This document shows, piece after piece, positions 8,671-17,864 of a DNA stretch of 64,000 nt (position 1 is the first letter of the stretch; the number at the start of each line of letters is the position of its first letter). The stretch covers positions 62,001 to 126,000 of the forward strand of contig NZ_SDLI01000001.1 in NCBI RefSeq assembly GCF_004123195.1, written 5' to 3'. Below the pieces are notes generated by a model. It was not told the DNA's origin. It worked only from the letters and a program-made list of their open reading frames with translations, and ran no database searches. Made by a program: the position numbers and the translations under genes. Source of the stretch: Ammoniphilus sp. CFH 90114 (GTDB taxonomy: Bacteria > Bacillota > Bacilli > Aneurinibacillales > RAOX-1).

Positions 8671-8705
8671 GGCCCTCCTCTCTTCAAGCTGAAGTCAAGA
8701 GGGCC
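8671..8705 (-). terminator. GC-rich hairpin after the binding-protein gene (weak T-run)
   Basis: GGCCCTC (8671-8677) pairs with GAGGGCC (8699-8705), with an inner CTTCA/TGAAG stem. Only a distal T-run follows on the minus strand, so it may be a partial terminator or mRNA-stabilising structure between the two minus-strand genes. Confidence 0.5.
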
Positions 8706-8712
8706 CTCCCGA

Positions 8713-9711
8713 TTATTCCATTGCTTTCTTAGCGAACTCTGTATTTACAATATCATGGTAATCCACTCTTTGCTTGAGCTCACCTGCATTCTCCATAACC
8801 GCTTCAAGGTTATTGTATTCTTCTTCATCGAGAATCGGATCTGTGGCCCAAGAACCTTGAGATTTATAGCGTTCTAACACCTTAAGAAGAGTTTCGCGGT
8901 TCATCTCAGAGAAATGTGGGGAAATGGCATCAGCGATTTCTTCAATAGAGTGACTCGCTACCCATTGCTGTGCTTTATAAACGGCATTGGTGAATTTCTG
9001 AACGACTTCAGGGTTTTCGTCAATAAAGCTTTGTCTAGTGATATAGACCGTATAAGGGAGCTTCCCGCTATCTGCACCGAAGGAGGCAACAACATGGCCT
9101 TTTCCTTCTAATTCAAGTGTAGAGGCAATAGGTTCAAATAACTGAACGAAGTCCCCTGTTCCTGAAGCAAAAGCACTTCCGAGATTGGCGAAATCAATGT
9201 TTTGGATGATTTCTACATCCTTGAAGGGAGCGACGCCGTTCTGTACTTGCACAAACTCACTGACCATTTGTGGCATTCCGCCTTTACGCTGGCCGATGAG
9301 TGTCTTGCCTTTCAGCAAATCCCATGTGAAGTTATTGATGGGATCTCGGGAAACAAGGAAAGAGCCATCGGTTTGCGTCAGCTGAGCGAAGTTGATAGCG
9401 GGGTCGGTTGCTCCTTGATTCTTTACGTAAATCGTAGCTTCCGTCCCCATTAAGATGATTTCGGCATTGCCGCTTAACAGGGCTGTCATGGCTTTGTCTC
9501 CGCCATTGGCATTCGTTAATTCCACTTCAAGACCTTCCTCTTCAAAAAAACCTTGAGTAAGGGCAACGTATTGAGGTGTGTAAAAGATGGAGTGGGTGAC
9601 TTCAAACAAGCGAATCTTTTGTGGCTGAGAAGAGCCACCACCGCATGCAGTGAGTGCAGCAAGAGAGAGAATAAGCGTTACAATCGCTAGATAGCGAAGC
9701 CAGTGTTTCAT
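8713..9711 (-). CDS. ABC-type substrate-binding lipoprotein, NMT1/SsuA-like
   Basis: 332 residues. A lipoprotein signal peptide ends in the lipobox LTAC with the lipidated Cys at residue 23, followed by a Gly/Ser linker. The mature part matches the NMT1/THI5-like or sulfonate/nitrate/taurine binding class: an early segment FYTPQYVALTQGFFEEEGL and a later GDKAMTALLSGNAEI. AAGGAGGT lies eight bases before the ATG. No permease or ATPase gene is adjacent, so it is an orphan here. The ligand (thiamine precursor, sulfonate or other) cannot be decided. Confidence 0.87.
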   Translation of the reverse strand: MKHWLRYLAIVTLILSLAALTACGGGSSQPQKIRLFEVTHSIFYTPQYVALTQGFFEEEGLEVELTNANGGDKAMTALLSGNAEIILMGTEATIYVKNQGATDPAINFAQLTQTDGSFLVSRDPINNFTWDLLKGKTLIGQRKGGMPQMVSEFVQVQNGVAPFKDVEIIQNIDFANLGSAFASGTGDFVQLFEPIASTLELEGKGHVVASFGADSGKLPYTVYITRQSFIDENPEVVQKFTNAVYKAQQWVASHSIEEIADAISPHFSEMNRETLLKVLERYKSQGSWATDPILDEEEYNNLEAVMENAGELKQRVDYHDIVNTEFAKKAME

Positions 9712-10016
9712 TTCTTTCTACCTCCTTGTTATATTGGGCTTCGGTCTATCTTATGAGGAAATTTGTAAAGTGTGAAAAAAATATTGGGCTTGGAATCTCT
9801 TAAGAGCTTGACTTTTAATGTTTTATCAACTAAGGTCACAAAGATATCACAAATTGTCAAACCATGTAGAGAGAATTCGTGTTATAATGGTCAGCGTAGA
9901 GTAAAAGGGACTTAAATTAGTCTTTCGTGATGAGCATTGTGATCTTTTTCACGTCTAGTTATCCTGATATAGGTTAAACTATAAAATATAATTTATAAAG
10001 AGATGGGGTGATTCAA
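9712..10016 (+). promoter_or_regulatory. Upstream region of the haem operon with promoter and regulator-like sites
   Basis: An extended -10 (TGTTATAAT, 9880-9888) gives a probable start near 9895. TCACAAA occurs twice, 11 bp apart, at 9836-9842 and 9847-9853, about -59 and -48 from that start. A TGTGA-N6-TCACG palindrome lies at 9938-9953. A second AT-rich -10-like stretch is at 9975-9992. The motifs resemble ResD (TTTGTGAAT) or Crp/Fnr (TGTGA-N6-TCACA) sites; this is unproven. Confidence 0.55.
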
Positions 10017-11384
10017 GTGCACATCCTAGTAATCGGACTTAATTATAAGACGGCTCCTGTAGAGATTCGTGAACGCTTCGCATTCAAAGAAGATGAGAAA
10101 GATAGAGCGATCAGAATGCTACGGGGAACGAAGGATATTCAGGAATGCGTGATGGTAGGAACCTGTAACCGTACTGAGATTTATGCGGTTGTAGATCAGT
10201 TGCATACAGGACGTCACTATGTGAAGGGCTTCCTCTCTGAGTGGTTCGGAATTGCAAGGGAAGATTTCGCTGACTATTTATATATAAAAGAAGACGACGA
10301 AGCGGTTCGTCATCTATTCCGTGTGGTTTGCGGCTTGGATTCGATGGTGTTAGGAGAAACTCAAATCTTAGGGCAAGTTCGAACTGCTTTCCTGCAGAGT
10401 CAAGAGTGCAAAGCTACAGGTACGGTTTTTAATACTCTATTTAAACAGGCGGTTACGCTAGCGAAGCGCGCTCATTCAGAGACGGATATTGGGAAGAATG
10501 CAGTCTCTGTAAGTTATGCAGCGGTGGAGTTAGGCAAGAAGATCTTTGGCTATTTCGAAAAGAAGACGGTAGTTATACTTGGAGCAGGGAAGATGGGCGA
10601 ATTGACCGGGAAGCATCTTCATGCCAATGGAGTTAATAAAGTAATTGTCGTTAACCGTACGATTGAGCGAGCTAAAGGCCTTGCAGATAAGTTTAACGGA
10701 GAGGCCTGTACGTTTAATGAGCTTTCATCCGCTCTTATTCAGGCAGATATTGTGATTAGCTCTACGGGAGCAGAAGGATACGTCGTAACTAAGCGTGATA
10801 TCCAGGCTATTTCGCGCAAGCGAAATCACCGACCGCTCTTTATGATCGACATCGCAGTTCCAAGAGATTTAGATCCTGCGATTAATGATTTGGATGATGT
10901 GTATCTATATGATATCGATGATCTAGAAAGCATCGTCGAGGCTAATCGTCAAGAGCGAGCTCGTGAGGCTGAGAAGATTGGATATATGATTGGAGAAGAA
11001 ATCGTAGCGTTTAAATCTTGGCTTAATACCCTTGGGACAGTTCCTGTAATTAGCGCACTTCGTGAGAAGTCTCTTAAGATTCAGGAAGAAGCTATGCGTC
11101 AAATTGAGAACAAACTGCCTGATCTGACAGAGAAGGAGCTTCGCATCATTCGAAAATATTCCAAGACCATTGTCAATCAGATGCTGCATGATCCTTTGGT
11201 AAGAATGAAAGAGATGGCTGCTCAATCTAAGGGCGATGAAGCCTTAGACTTATTTGTTAAGATTTTTGCTCTTGAAGAGGAATTAGAACAGCAGAGTCGA
11301 ATCAAACAGTTAAGAGCAGAAAAAGAGACAGCAGATGTACGCTTACCGACTCTCCATGTCAGCGAGGCAGTAGTCCGCTCCTAA
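10017..11384 (+). CDS. hemA: Glutamyl-tRNA reductase
   Basis: First committed step of C5-pathway haem synthesis: reduces glutamyl-tRNA to glutamate-1-semialdehyde with NADPH. 455 residues. The active-site cysteine is in VGTCNRTEIY at residue 50; the NADPH Rossmann motif is VVILGAGKMGELTGKHL, and the C-terminal helical dimerisation domain follows. An upstream in-frame GTG at 10008 is part of the GATGGGGTG ribosome binding site, so the GTG at 10017 is the start; it gives the family N-terminus MHILVIGLNYKTAPVEIRE. It heads hemAXCDBL. Confidence 0.97.
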   Translation: MHILVIGLNYKTAPVEIRERFAFKEDEKDRAIRMLRGTKDIQECVMVGTCNRTEIYAVVDQLHTGRHYVKGFLSEWFGIAREDFADYLYIKEDDEAVRHLFRVVCGLDSMVLGETQILGQVRTAFLQSQECKATGTVFNTLFKQAVTLAKRAHSETDIGKNAVSVSYAAVELGKKIFGYFEKKTVVILGAGKMGELTGKHLHANGVNKVIVVNRTIERAKGLADKFNGEACTFNELSSALIQADIVISSTGAEGYVVTKRDIQAISRKRNHRPLFMIDIAVPRDLDPAINDLDDVYLYDIDDLESIVEANRQERAREAEKIGYMIGEEIVAFKSWLNTLGTVPVISALREKSLKIQEEAMRQIENKLPDLTEKELRIIRKYSKTIVNQMLHDPLVRMKEMAAQSKGDEALDLFVKIFALEEELEQQSRIKQLRAEKETADVRLPTLHVSEAVVRS

Positions 11385-11403
11385 AGAAGGGAGTCATGAT
11401 CCT

Positions 11404-12225
11404 TTGACAATCCAAAGCTGGATGTATGATGTAACCATTTATATCTATGCCCTCAGCGTTTTAATGTATTTTTCAGATTTCATTCAGAGCAACCGGAAGG
11501 TCAATCAGAGGGCCTTCTGGTTGCTTGCGATTGTATGGGTATTGCAATCCATCTTCTTTGTTTCACAGATGTTGACGAAGGACTACTTTCCAATCCTTAC
11601 CCTTTTCGAGACTCTCTTTTTTTATTCCTGGATCATGGTAAGCCTTTCCTTAACGATCAATTATTTTTTCAAGATGGATTTTTTGGTATTCTTTACGAAT
11701 ATTATTGGATTTGCCGTAATGGCTGTAACCTTATTTGCCAACCCGGCGGCTACCCCTGCGCTGTCTAAACAGTTGATCTCTGAGCTCTTATTTATTCATA
11801 TTAGTTTGGCTTTCTTTAGTTATGGAGCTTTTTCGGTTTCGTTTATCTTATCAATCATGTATCTCGTCCAGAATAAGATGCTAAAGCAGAAGAAATGGAC
11901 ACCCTTGTTTAGAAGGTTGCCAAGTCTGGGCCAATTAGATTTATATGCTTACCGATTAGCTATGGTCGGGGTTCCGACTCTTTTGTTAGCTGTCATACTT
12001 GGGGTAATCTGGGCACATGTAGTTGGACAACCGCTCTGGTTTGACCCGAAAGTGCTTATGTCCCTGCTTGTGATAGGGATATACAGCATATATTTGTATC
12101 GTAGAATTACATATGACTGGCAAGGCAGGAAACTGGCAATCCTCAATGTGGTAGCATTCTGCATGATTTTAATTAATTATTTTGTTTCTGGTTCCCTCTC
12201 TTCCTTTCATCAATGGTTGAGATAG
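11404..12225 (+). CDS. hemX: HemX/CcsA-like membrane protein
   Basis: 273-residue polytopic membrane protein with about eight hydrophobic segments, positioned between hemA and hemC exactly as B. subtilis hemX. HemX is known to lower HemA abundance; the family resembles cytochrome c assembly (CcsA) proteins. The start is TTG at 11404, ten bases after AAGGGAG. An ATG at 11396 in another frame encodes only three residues before a stop. Confidence 0.88.
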   Translation: MTIQSWMYDVTIYIYALSVLMYFSDFIQSNRKVNQRAFWLLAIVWVLQSIFFVSQMLTKDYFPILTLFETLFFYSWIMVSLSLTINYFFKMDFLVFFTNIIGFAVMAVTLFANPAATPALSKQLISELLFIHISLAFFSYGAFSVSFILSIMYLVQNKMLKQKKWTPLFRRLPSLGQLDLYAYRLAMVGVPTLLLAVILGVIWAHVVGQPLWFDPKVLMSLLVIGIYSIYLYRRITYDWQGRKLAILNVVAFCMILINYFVSGSLSSFHQWLR

Positions 12226-12248
12226 TTCGAGTAGATGGAGGTCTTTAA

Positions 12249-13178
12249 ATGAGAAAAATTATCGTTGGATCTAGACAAAGCGCTTTGGCACTTACCCAGA
12301 CCAAATGGGTGATTCGACAATTAGAAGCCCTAGGTCTTCCTTTTGAATTTGAAATTAAGAAGATCGTGACCAAGGGAGATCAGATCGTAGACGTAACCCT
12401 TTCCAAAGTAGGTGGAAAAGGGTTGTTTGTTAAGGAGATTGAACAGGCGTTATTAGACGGCGATATTGATATGGCCGTACATAGTATGAAAGATATGCCT
12501 GCTCTATTACCAGAGGGGTTGACGATTGGAGCTGTTCCGGCGCGAGTCGATGTCCGCGATGTGCTTATCAGTAAAGACGGCAAAACATTGGATGAACTAC
12601 CTCACGGAGCGACTGTTGGAACGAGTAGCTTGCGTAGAAGTGCTCAACTCTTAGCACACCGTGGGGATTTGAATATTAAATGGATACGCGGGAATATCGA
12701 TACGAGAATTAGAAAGCTTAACGAAGAAGATTATGATGCCATTGTACTAGCTGCGGCTGGGTTGGAGAGAATGGAATGGAAAGGGAAAGTAACGCAGTTT
12801 CTACCCGTAGAGATTAGTCTGCCTGCTGTGGGTCAAGGAGCTTTAAGTATTGAGTGCCGAGAGTCAGATACAGAGTTACTCGAACTCCTTGCGAAGTTTA
12901 ATCATCATGAGACTGAACAAGCTGTGAGAGCGGAACGAGCCTTCCTGAATACATTAGAAGGAGGCTGCCAGGTGCCTATTGGCGCCTACGCCCAAATAAC
13001 AGAAGAAGGACAATGTGCTCTTACGGGACTTGTAGCCGATCCGGGTGGAAGAACGGTACTGAAGGACTCTATTAAAGGAGATAATCCGGAAGAAATCGGA
13101 CGAGCCTTAGGGAAATACCTCATTGAAAAGGGAGCATCTGAGATCTTAGATAAGGTTCGTAAGGAAAATCATATATGA
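12249..13178 (+). CDS. hemC: Hydroxymethylbilane synthase (porphobilinogen deaminase)
   Basis: Joins four porphobilinogen units to hydroxymethylbilane. 309 residues. It shows [12 protein letters not shown], the substrate-binding region [10 protein letters not shown] and RGNIDTR, and the cofactor-attachment cysteine in [12 protein letters not shown] at residue 240, which carries the dipyrromethane. GGAGG precedes the ATG at 12249, and the stop overlaps hemD by ATGA. Confidence 0.98.
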   Translation: MRKIIVGSRQSALALTQTKWVIRQLEALGLPFEFEIKKIVTKGDQIVDVTLSKVGGKGLFVKEIEQALLDGDIDMAVHSMKDMPALLPEGLTIGAVPARVDVRDVLISKDGKTLDELPHGATVGTSSLRRSAQLLAHRGDLNIKWIRGNIDTRIRKLNEEDYDAIVLAAAGLERMEWKGKVTQFLPVEISLPAVGQGALSIECRESDTELLELLAKFNHHETEQAVRAERAFLNTLEGGCQVPIGAYAQITEEGQCALTGLVADPGGRTVLKDSIKGDNPEEIGRALGKYLIEKGASEILDKVRKENHI

Positions 13179-13957
13179 TACACAGGGGTAAACCACTTCA
13201 AGGAAAAACGGTCCTGGTTACCCGATCAAGGGCACAGGCTAGTGAACTGTCTTTGAAGATTGAGCAGGTTGGAGGAAAGGTAATAGAACTTCCTGTCATT
13301 AAGTTTACTCCCCCGGAAGACCCTAGGCCCCTAGAACAGGCCATTAGGAATATGAATCAGTATGATTGGATCCTTCTTACTAGCACCAACGGAGTACAAT
13401 TCTTCGGTGAAAAGTTAAAGGAATATCATTTACAATACAGCCATATTGAGGCGAAAATTGGCGTAGTGGGTCCCCGAACGGCTGAAGTGTTGAAGGAATG
13501 GGGACGCGATCCTGATGTGGTAGCAGAGGATTATAAAGCGGAAGGGCTTATTCTTGCTTTAGAAGAAATCCTTCAACCGGGCGACCATGTATTATTTCCG
13601 CGCGCCAATATCGCTCGGCCCCTTATTCCTCAAGAGCTTTCTCGAAGAGGGATAAACGTAACCGAAGTCGATGCTTACGAAACGGTCATGAGTGCGGAAG
13701 GGGCACAGGAAGTGATTCACCACTTGAAGGAAAAGCGGATTGACATCATTACCTTCACAAGTTCATCTACAGTCAGGAATTTTTGTGAGGTCCTCCGCCT
13801 AGAAGCCAGGGACCCATTGCTGGTAGGGGTGAAATTAGCCTGCATTGGTCCGATTACAGCTAGAACGGCTCAAGAATTAGGTTTAACGGTTGATATTATA
13901 GCGCAAGAGTATACCATAGATGGACTAGTTCAAGCACTAACCCACTTGGTTGAGTAG
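13175..13957 (+). CDS. hemD: Uroporphyrinogen-III synthase
   Basis: Cyclises hydroxymethylbilane with D-ring inversion to uroporphyrinogen III. 260 residues, two-domain fold; the family is poorly conserved but LVTRSRAQA at the N-terminus, [13 protein letters not shown] and [12 protein letters not shown] are characteristic. Overlap with hemC (ATGA) and hemB following 16 bp later support the call. Confidence 0.95.
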   Translation: MIHRGKPLQGKTVLVTRSRAQASELSLKIEQVGGKVIELPVIKFTPPEDPRPLEQAIRNMNQYDWILLTSTNGVQFFGEKLKEYHLQYSHIEAKIGVVGPRTAEVLKEWGRDPDVVAEDYKAEGLILALEEILQPGDHVLFPRANIARPLIPQELSRRGINVTEVDAYETVMSAEGAQEVIHHLKEKRIDIITFTSSSTVRNFCEVLRLEARDPLLVGVKLACIGPITARTAQELGLTVDIIAQEYTIDGLVQALTHLVE

Positions 13958-13973
13958 AGGAGGAGGAGTACCC

Positions 13974-14945
13974 ATGTTGTTTGATCGTCACCGTCGTCTT
14001 CGCACGAGTGCAGCAATGCGCTCTATGATTCGGGAGACTCATTTGCAGGCCAGTGATTTCATTTATCCTCTTTTTATTGTAGAAGGGGAAGGCAAGAAGG
14101 TAGAGATTCCTTCTATGCCTGGAGTATATCATTTTAGTTTAGATTTATTGAAAGAAGAGATTGAGGAGATCGTTTCTCTTGGGATTCAATCGGTTATCCT
14201 TTTTGGTGTACCACAACATAAGGACGAAGTAGGAACGGAAGCTTATAATGAGTGCGGTATTGTGCAGCAAGCGATTCGTAAGGTAAAGGAATGGGCACCG
14301 GGATTAGTTGTTATTGCGGATACTTGCCTATGCCAATACACGGATCATGGGCATTGCGGTGTGATTCGAGATGGGGTAGTGGATAACGACCCAAGTTTAG
14401 AATTACTAGTCAAGACCGCGATCTCCCAAGCTAAGGCAGGAGCGGATATTATTGCCCCATCCAATATGATGGATGGTTTTGTAGCTGCGATACGTGCTGG
14501 TCTTGATGAGTCCGGCTTTGCTCACATTCCGATTATGTCATATGCGGTAAAATATTCCTCTTCTTTTTATGGACCATTCCGCGATGCTGCCCACTCTACA
14601 CCGCAATTTGGGGATCGCAAAACCTATCAGATGGACCCTGCTAATATGCGGGAAGCTATAAGAGAGGCTGCCTCTGATGTACAAGAGGGTGCAGATTTCC
14701 TAATGGTTAAACCAGCGATGGCGTATATGGATATTATTCGTGTTGTTCGTGATCACTTTGATCTACCGGTTGTCGCTTATAATGTGAGTGGCGAATATTC
14801 CATGGTTAAGGCTGCAGCAGCTAATGGATGGATTGATGAGAAGGCTGTTACTTTAGAGTTATTAATAGGCTTTAAACGAGCAGGGGCAGATCTAATCCTA
14901 ACCTATTCAGCCAAGGATGCCGTTCGTTGGCTTCGTGAGAACTAA
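13974..14945 (+). CDS. hemB: Delta-aminolevulinic acid dehydratase (porphobilinogen synthase)
   Basis: Condenses two 5-aminolevulinate to porphobilinogen. 323 residues. It has the metal-binding cysteine cluster [14 protein letters not shown] (Cys118, 120, 128), typical of the zinc-dependent class, and two catalytic lysines, in [17 protein letters not shown] (Lys193) and [11 protein letters not shown] (Lys246). The ATG at 13974 follows AGGAGGAGGAG; an upstream TTG at 13950 lies before that site and is rejected. Confidence 0.98.
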   Translation: MLFDRHRRLRTSAAMRSMIRETHLQASDFIYPLFIVEGEGKKVEIPSMPGVYHFSLDLLKEEIEEIVSLGIQSVILFGVPQHKDEVGTEAYNECGIVQQAIRKVKEWAPGLVVIADTCLCQYTDHGHCGVIRDGVVDNDPSLELLVKTAISQAKAGADIIAPSNMMDGFVAAIRAGLDESGFAHIPIMSYAVKYSSSFYGPFRDAAHSTPQFGDRKTYQMDPANMREAIREAASDVQEGADFLMVKPAMAYMDIIRVVRDHFDLPVVAYNVSGEYSMVKAAAANGWIDEKAVTLELLIGFKRAGADLILTYSAKDAVRWLREN

Positions 14946-14996
14946 CATTATATTATGGAGGAGGGGACTCCCCCTTTCTAATCTGGAGGTGTTATC

Positions 14997-16286
14997 ATGC
15001 AAAAGAAACATGATCGGTCTCAAACTCTATTTGAGGAAGCAAAAAAATACATACCAGGTGGTGTAAACAGCCCAGTTAGAGCTTTTCGTTCTGTGGGAAT
15101 GTCGCCCCTATATATGGACTATGGAAAAGGGTCCAAGGTTTACGATGTAGATGGAAATGAGTACATAGATTATGTGGGTTCTTGGGGACCTCTGATTTTA
15201 GGCCATGCCCACCCTGAGGTAGTAGAAGCGATTAAGACCATTACAGAAAAGGGAACGAGTTTCGGAGCTCCTACCCAATTGGAAACCGAAATGGCTAAGC
15301 TCGTTTCGGAGATTGTTCCTTCGATTGAAGTCGTTAGAATGGTGAACTCTGGAACAGAAGCCACCATGAGTGCACTCCGCTTGGCTAGGGGATATACGAA
15401 GCGGAATAAAATTATGAAGTTTGAAGGCTGTTATCATGGACATGCAGATAGTCTATTAATAAAAGCGGGTTCTGGTGTTGCTACGCTTGCTTTACCTGAT
15501 AGTCCGGGTGTGCCAAGTGAGGTGGCAGGGCATACCATTACCGTACCATACAATGACTTAGATAGTGTAAAGCTAGCTTTTGAGAAGCATGGAGAGGATC
15601 TGGCGGCCGTTATTGTAGAACCAGTTGCTGGAAATATGGGGGTTGTACCGCCGGTTCCAGGTTTCTTGGAAGGACTTCGCGAGATAACGGAGCAATACGG
15701 TACCCTCCTCATCTTTGATGAGGTGATGACGGGGTTCCGCGTGGATTACCATTGTGCTCAAGGAAAGTTTGGAATTAAGCCAGATCTTACGACACTTGGT
15801 AAGGTCATTGGAGGAGGGCTGCCTGTTGGTGCCTATGGCGGCCGAAGAGAAATCATGGAGCAAATTGCGCCAGCGGGTCCGATCTATCAAGCCGGTACTC
15901 TTTCAGGTAATCCATTAGCGATGACAGCCGGTTATACCACGTTGAAGGAGCTCGGTAAGCCAGGTGTGTTTGAGGAATTAGAACGCAAATCAGCTAGACT
16001 TGAGGCAGGGATTCGAGCGAATTGCGAGCAACTAGGTATTCCTCATTACATTACACGAGCAGGTTCAATGGTTTGCTTATTCTTTACGGATGAACAGGTT
16101 GTGAACTATGATGTGGCAAAGACAAGTGATTTAGAGCGATTTGCAAAATACTTCCGTAATATGGTGGAGGAAGGAGTCTCCATTCCACCTTCCCAATTTG
16201 AGGGTATGTTTGTTTCTGCCGCTCATTCGGATGATGATATTGAATTTACGATCGAGGCTAATCGCAAGTCTCTGGAAAGATTATAG
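14997..16286 (+). CDS. hemL: Glutamate-1-semialdehyde 2,1-aminomutase
   Basis: PLP enzyme making 5-aminolevulinate from HemA's product. 429 residues. It has [10 protein letters not shown] near the N-terminus, the [10 protein letters not shown] motif, and the PLP lysine in [18 protein letters not shown] at residue 269. CTGGAGGT is the ribosome binding site. It closes the haem operon and is followed by a terminator. Confidence 0.98.
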   Translation: MQKKHDRSQTLFEEAKKYIPGGVNSPVRAFRSVGMSPLYMDYGKGSKVYDVDGNEYIDYVGSWGPLILGHAHPEVVEAIKTITEKGTSFGAPTQLETEMAKLVSEIVPSIEVVRMVNSGTEATMSALRLARGYTKRNKIMKFEGCYHGHADSLLIKAGSGVATLALPDSPGVPSEVAGHTITVPYNDLDSVKLAFEKHGEDLAAVIVEPVAGNMGVVPPVPGFLEGLREITEQYGTLLIFDEVMTGFRVDYHCAQGKFGIKPDLTTLGKVIGGGLPVGAYGGRREIMEQIAPAGPIYQAGTLSGNPLAMTAGYTTLKELGKPGVFEELERKSARLEAGIRANCEQLGIPHYITRAGSMVCLFFTDEQVVNYDVAKTSDLERFAKYFRNMVEEGVSIPPSQFEGMFVSAAHSDDDIEFTIEANRKSLERL

Positions 16287-16305
16287 TAGCTGCAGATAGT
16301 TTGAA

Positions 16306-16349
16306 AATCCTCTCGAAGGTTTGTTTAGAACCAACGAGGGGATTTTTTT
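16306..16349 (+). terminator. Terminator of the haem operon
   Basis: AATCCTCTCG (16306-16315) pairs with CGAGGGGATT (16335-16344); a run of seven Ts ends at 16349. Confidence 0.9.
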
Positions 16350-16447
16350 ATTTTCTACAAGATGGGAGAACTTTTTCTTCTAGTTCTATCTCTTGCAGAA
16401 GGACAATATATTTTAGGAGAGGGTGACATACGGGAAGGGGGAAATAT

Positions 16448-17857
16448 GTGAACATGGAAAGGCATGGACTGGGTTCTTATCAAATTGATATTAAAGAAGT
16501 CGTTCAACTCTCACATGAGCAATTGCCAATAGAGGAAATTGAGGAATTGGAGATTGTTCCCCAAATTGTTATAGAAGAAAATGGGAATGAGATTGAAATT
16601 ACAGGAGCATTAATTCTTTATGGGGACTATAAAGGAAATCAGGAAGCTGGAAAGTTAGACCCAGCGGATGAATTGCCGGAGTCCTATGAGGAATCTGTAC
16701 AATTTGAACCCTTGTCTGCGGAAAGAGGGCCATTCTCTCCTCTAGCTAGACAAGATCGGTTTGAATATCGCATACCCGTCAAGATCTCTATGCCGCGTAA
16801 TAAGGTGGATGATGTAGATGATGTATATGCCTACATTAACTCCTTTGATTATGATCTGAAAACTCCTTATCAGATTGAGGTCGCTGCTAGCTTAATGATT
16901 AGCGGCTTTTCGGAAAAGGAAGAATTGAACACACCTTTTGAATTCGTACATTCAGCAGGCGATCAATCCGGACAGGGGTTCGAATTTCCTGATTCCTTCG
17001 CAGATCGTCTCGAAGCCATTCAGCAGAATCTTCAATCCCTGGAAAATGATGATTATCAATTACCAACGTACTTTGAGGCGGGTCCAGATATGGTGCAGCA
17101 GACATCCGGACCTAGTGAAGAAGGGTCCCGAGCTGAGGCCGCGCCAGCCCCCCCACCACAGCCTGCACCACAACCGGCACCGCAGCCTACGCCAGCACCT
17201 GAAGCTGTTGCACCCGAGGTAGAGGTCGCACCGCCAGAAGTAGAGGCCGTAATGCCTGAGGTAGAAGCGGTTCCACCAGAAGTAGAGGCCGTTGTCCCTG
17301 ATGTAGAGGAGGTTGTGCCAAAAGGGAAGAAAGAGGCTGCACCTGAAGTCATAGAACCGGCTCAGAAAGGAAAAGGAGATATCCTGCCAAGGGAAGAACA
17401 ATCTACAGAGCAAGAATGGGATAATGTCGTTCCCATGCCTAATCTTGCCTCTATTGAACCTGAAATAGAGGAAAAAGAAGAAGATGTGAGGGTAGCCATT
17501 ACGAATAAGGGAACAAAGAAAGATCAAGAACCGGTTTCTTCCCTGTCTTCTATCTTTGCTAAGATTCCGAGGCGAGAAGATAGAAAAGAAGAGGAGAAGG
17601 AAGTAAGACCTTCTGAAGAAGCGAAAGCTGCAGCGGATCAAGAAGGGGATAATGATGCTCTGTATCTAACCAATTTTATGGATAACCAGTCTGAACAGTT
17701 TACGAAGCTAAGAATATGCATCCTTCAAAAGAACGAGACAATAGAAGAGATTGCAGAGAGATACGATTTAACCGTTGACTCTATCTTACGTGCCAACTCA
17801 GCCTCACGAAACCAAGTGGCAGCTGGGCAATTGTTATACATTCCCGTAAAGGGGTGA
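16448..17857 (+). CDS. spoVID: Spore coat morphogenetic protein SpoVID-like, C-terminal LysM
   Basis: In B. subtilis SpoVID drives coat encasement and binds SpoIVA and SafA. Here 469 residues: an acidic N-terminal domain starting GLGSYQIDIKEVVQ with the SpoVID-like beta-rich region to about residue 190, a Pro/Glu/Val-rich linker (about 225-300, with VEAV.PEVEAVPPEVEAVVP repeats), an acidic segment, and a C-terminal LysM domain (about 417-466, ILQKNETIEEIAERY...GQLLYIP). The GTG start at 16448 lies six bases after GGGGG. Its position after hemL and before ysxE is as in B. subtilis. Linker repeats make length variation likely. Confidence 0.9.
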   Translation: MNMERHGLGSYQIDIKEVVQLSHEQLPIEEIEELEIVPQIVIEENGNEIEITGALILYGDYKGNQEAGKLDPADELPESYEESVQFEPLSAERGPFSPLARQDRFEYRIPVKISMPRNKVDDVDDVYAYINSFDYDLKTPYQIEVAASLMISGFSEKEELNTPFEFVHSAGDQSGQGFEFPDSFADRLEAIQQNLQSLENDDYQLPTYFEAGPDMVQQTSGPSEEGSRAEAAPAPPPQPAPQPAPQPTPAPEAVAPEVEVAPPEVEAVMPEVEAVPPEVEAVVPDVEEVVPKGKKEAAPEVIEPAQKGKGDILPREEQSTEQEWDNVVPMPNLASIEPEIEEKEEDVRVAITNKGTKKDQEPVSSLSSIFAKIPRREDRKEEEKEVRPSEEAKAAADQEGDNDALYLTNFMDNQSEQFTKLRICILQKNETIEEIAERYDLTVDSILRANSASRNQVAAGQLLYIPVKG

Positions 17858-17864
17858 ATATACG

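Noticed and set aside
16410-16445. Sigma-E-like promoter (AATATATT and CATACGGG) before spoVID
   Set aside because: The implied start falls inside the ribosome binding site and the -10 is mismatched.
16899-17641. Long minus-strand ORFs opposite spoVID
   Set aside because: They mirror the low-complexity Pro/Glu coding region, with no ribosome binding site or plausible protein features.
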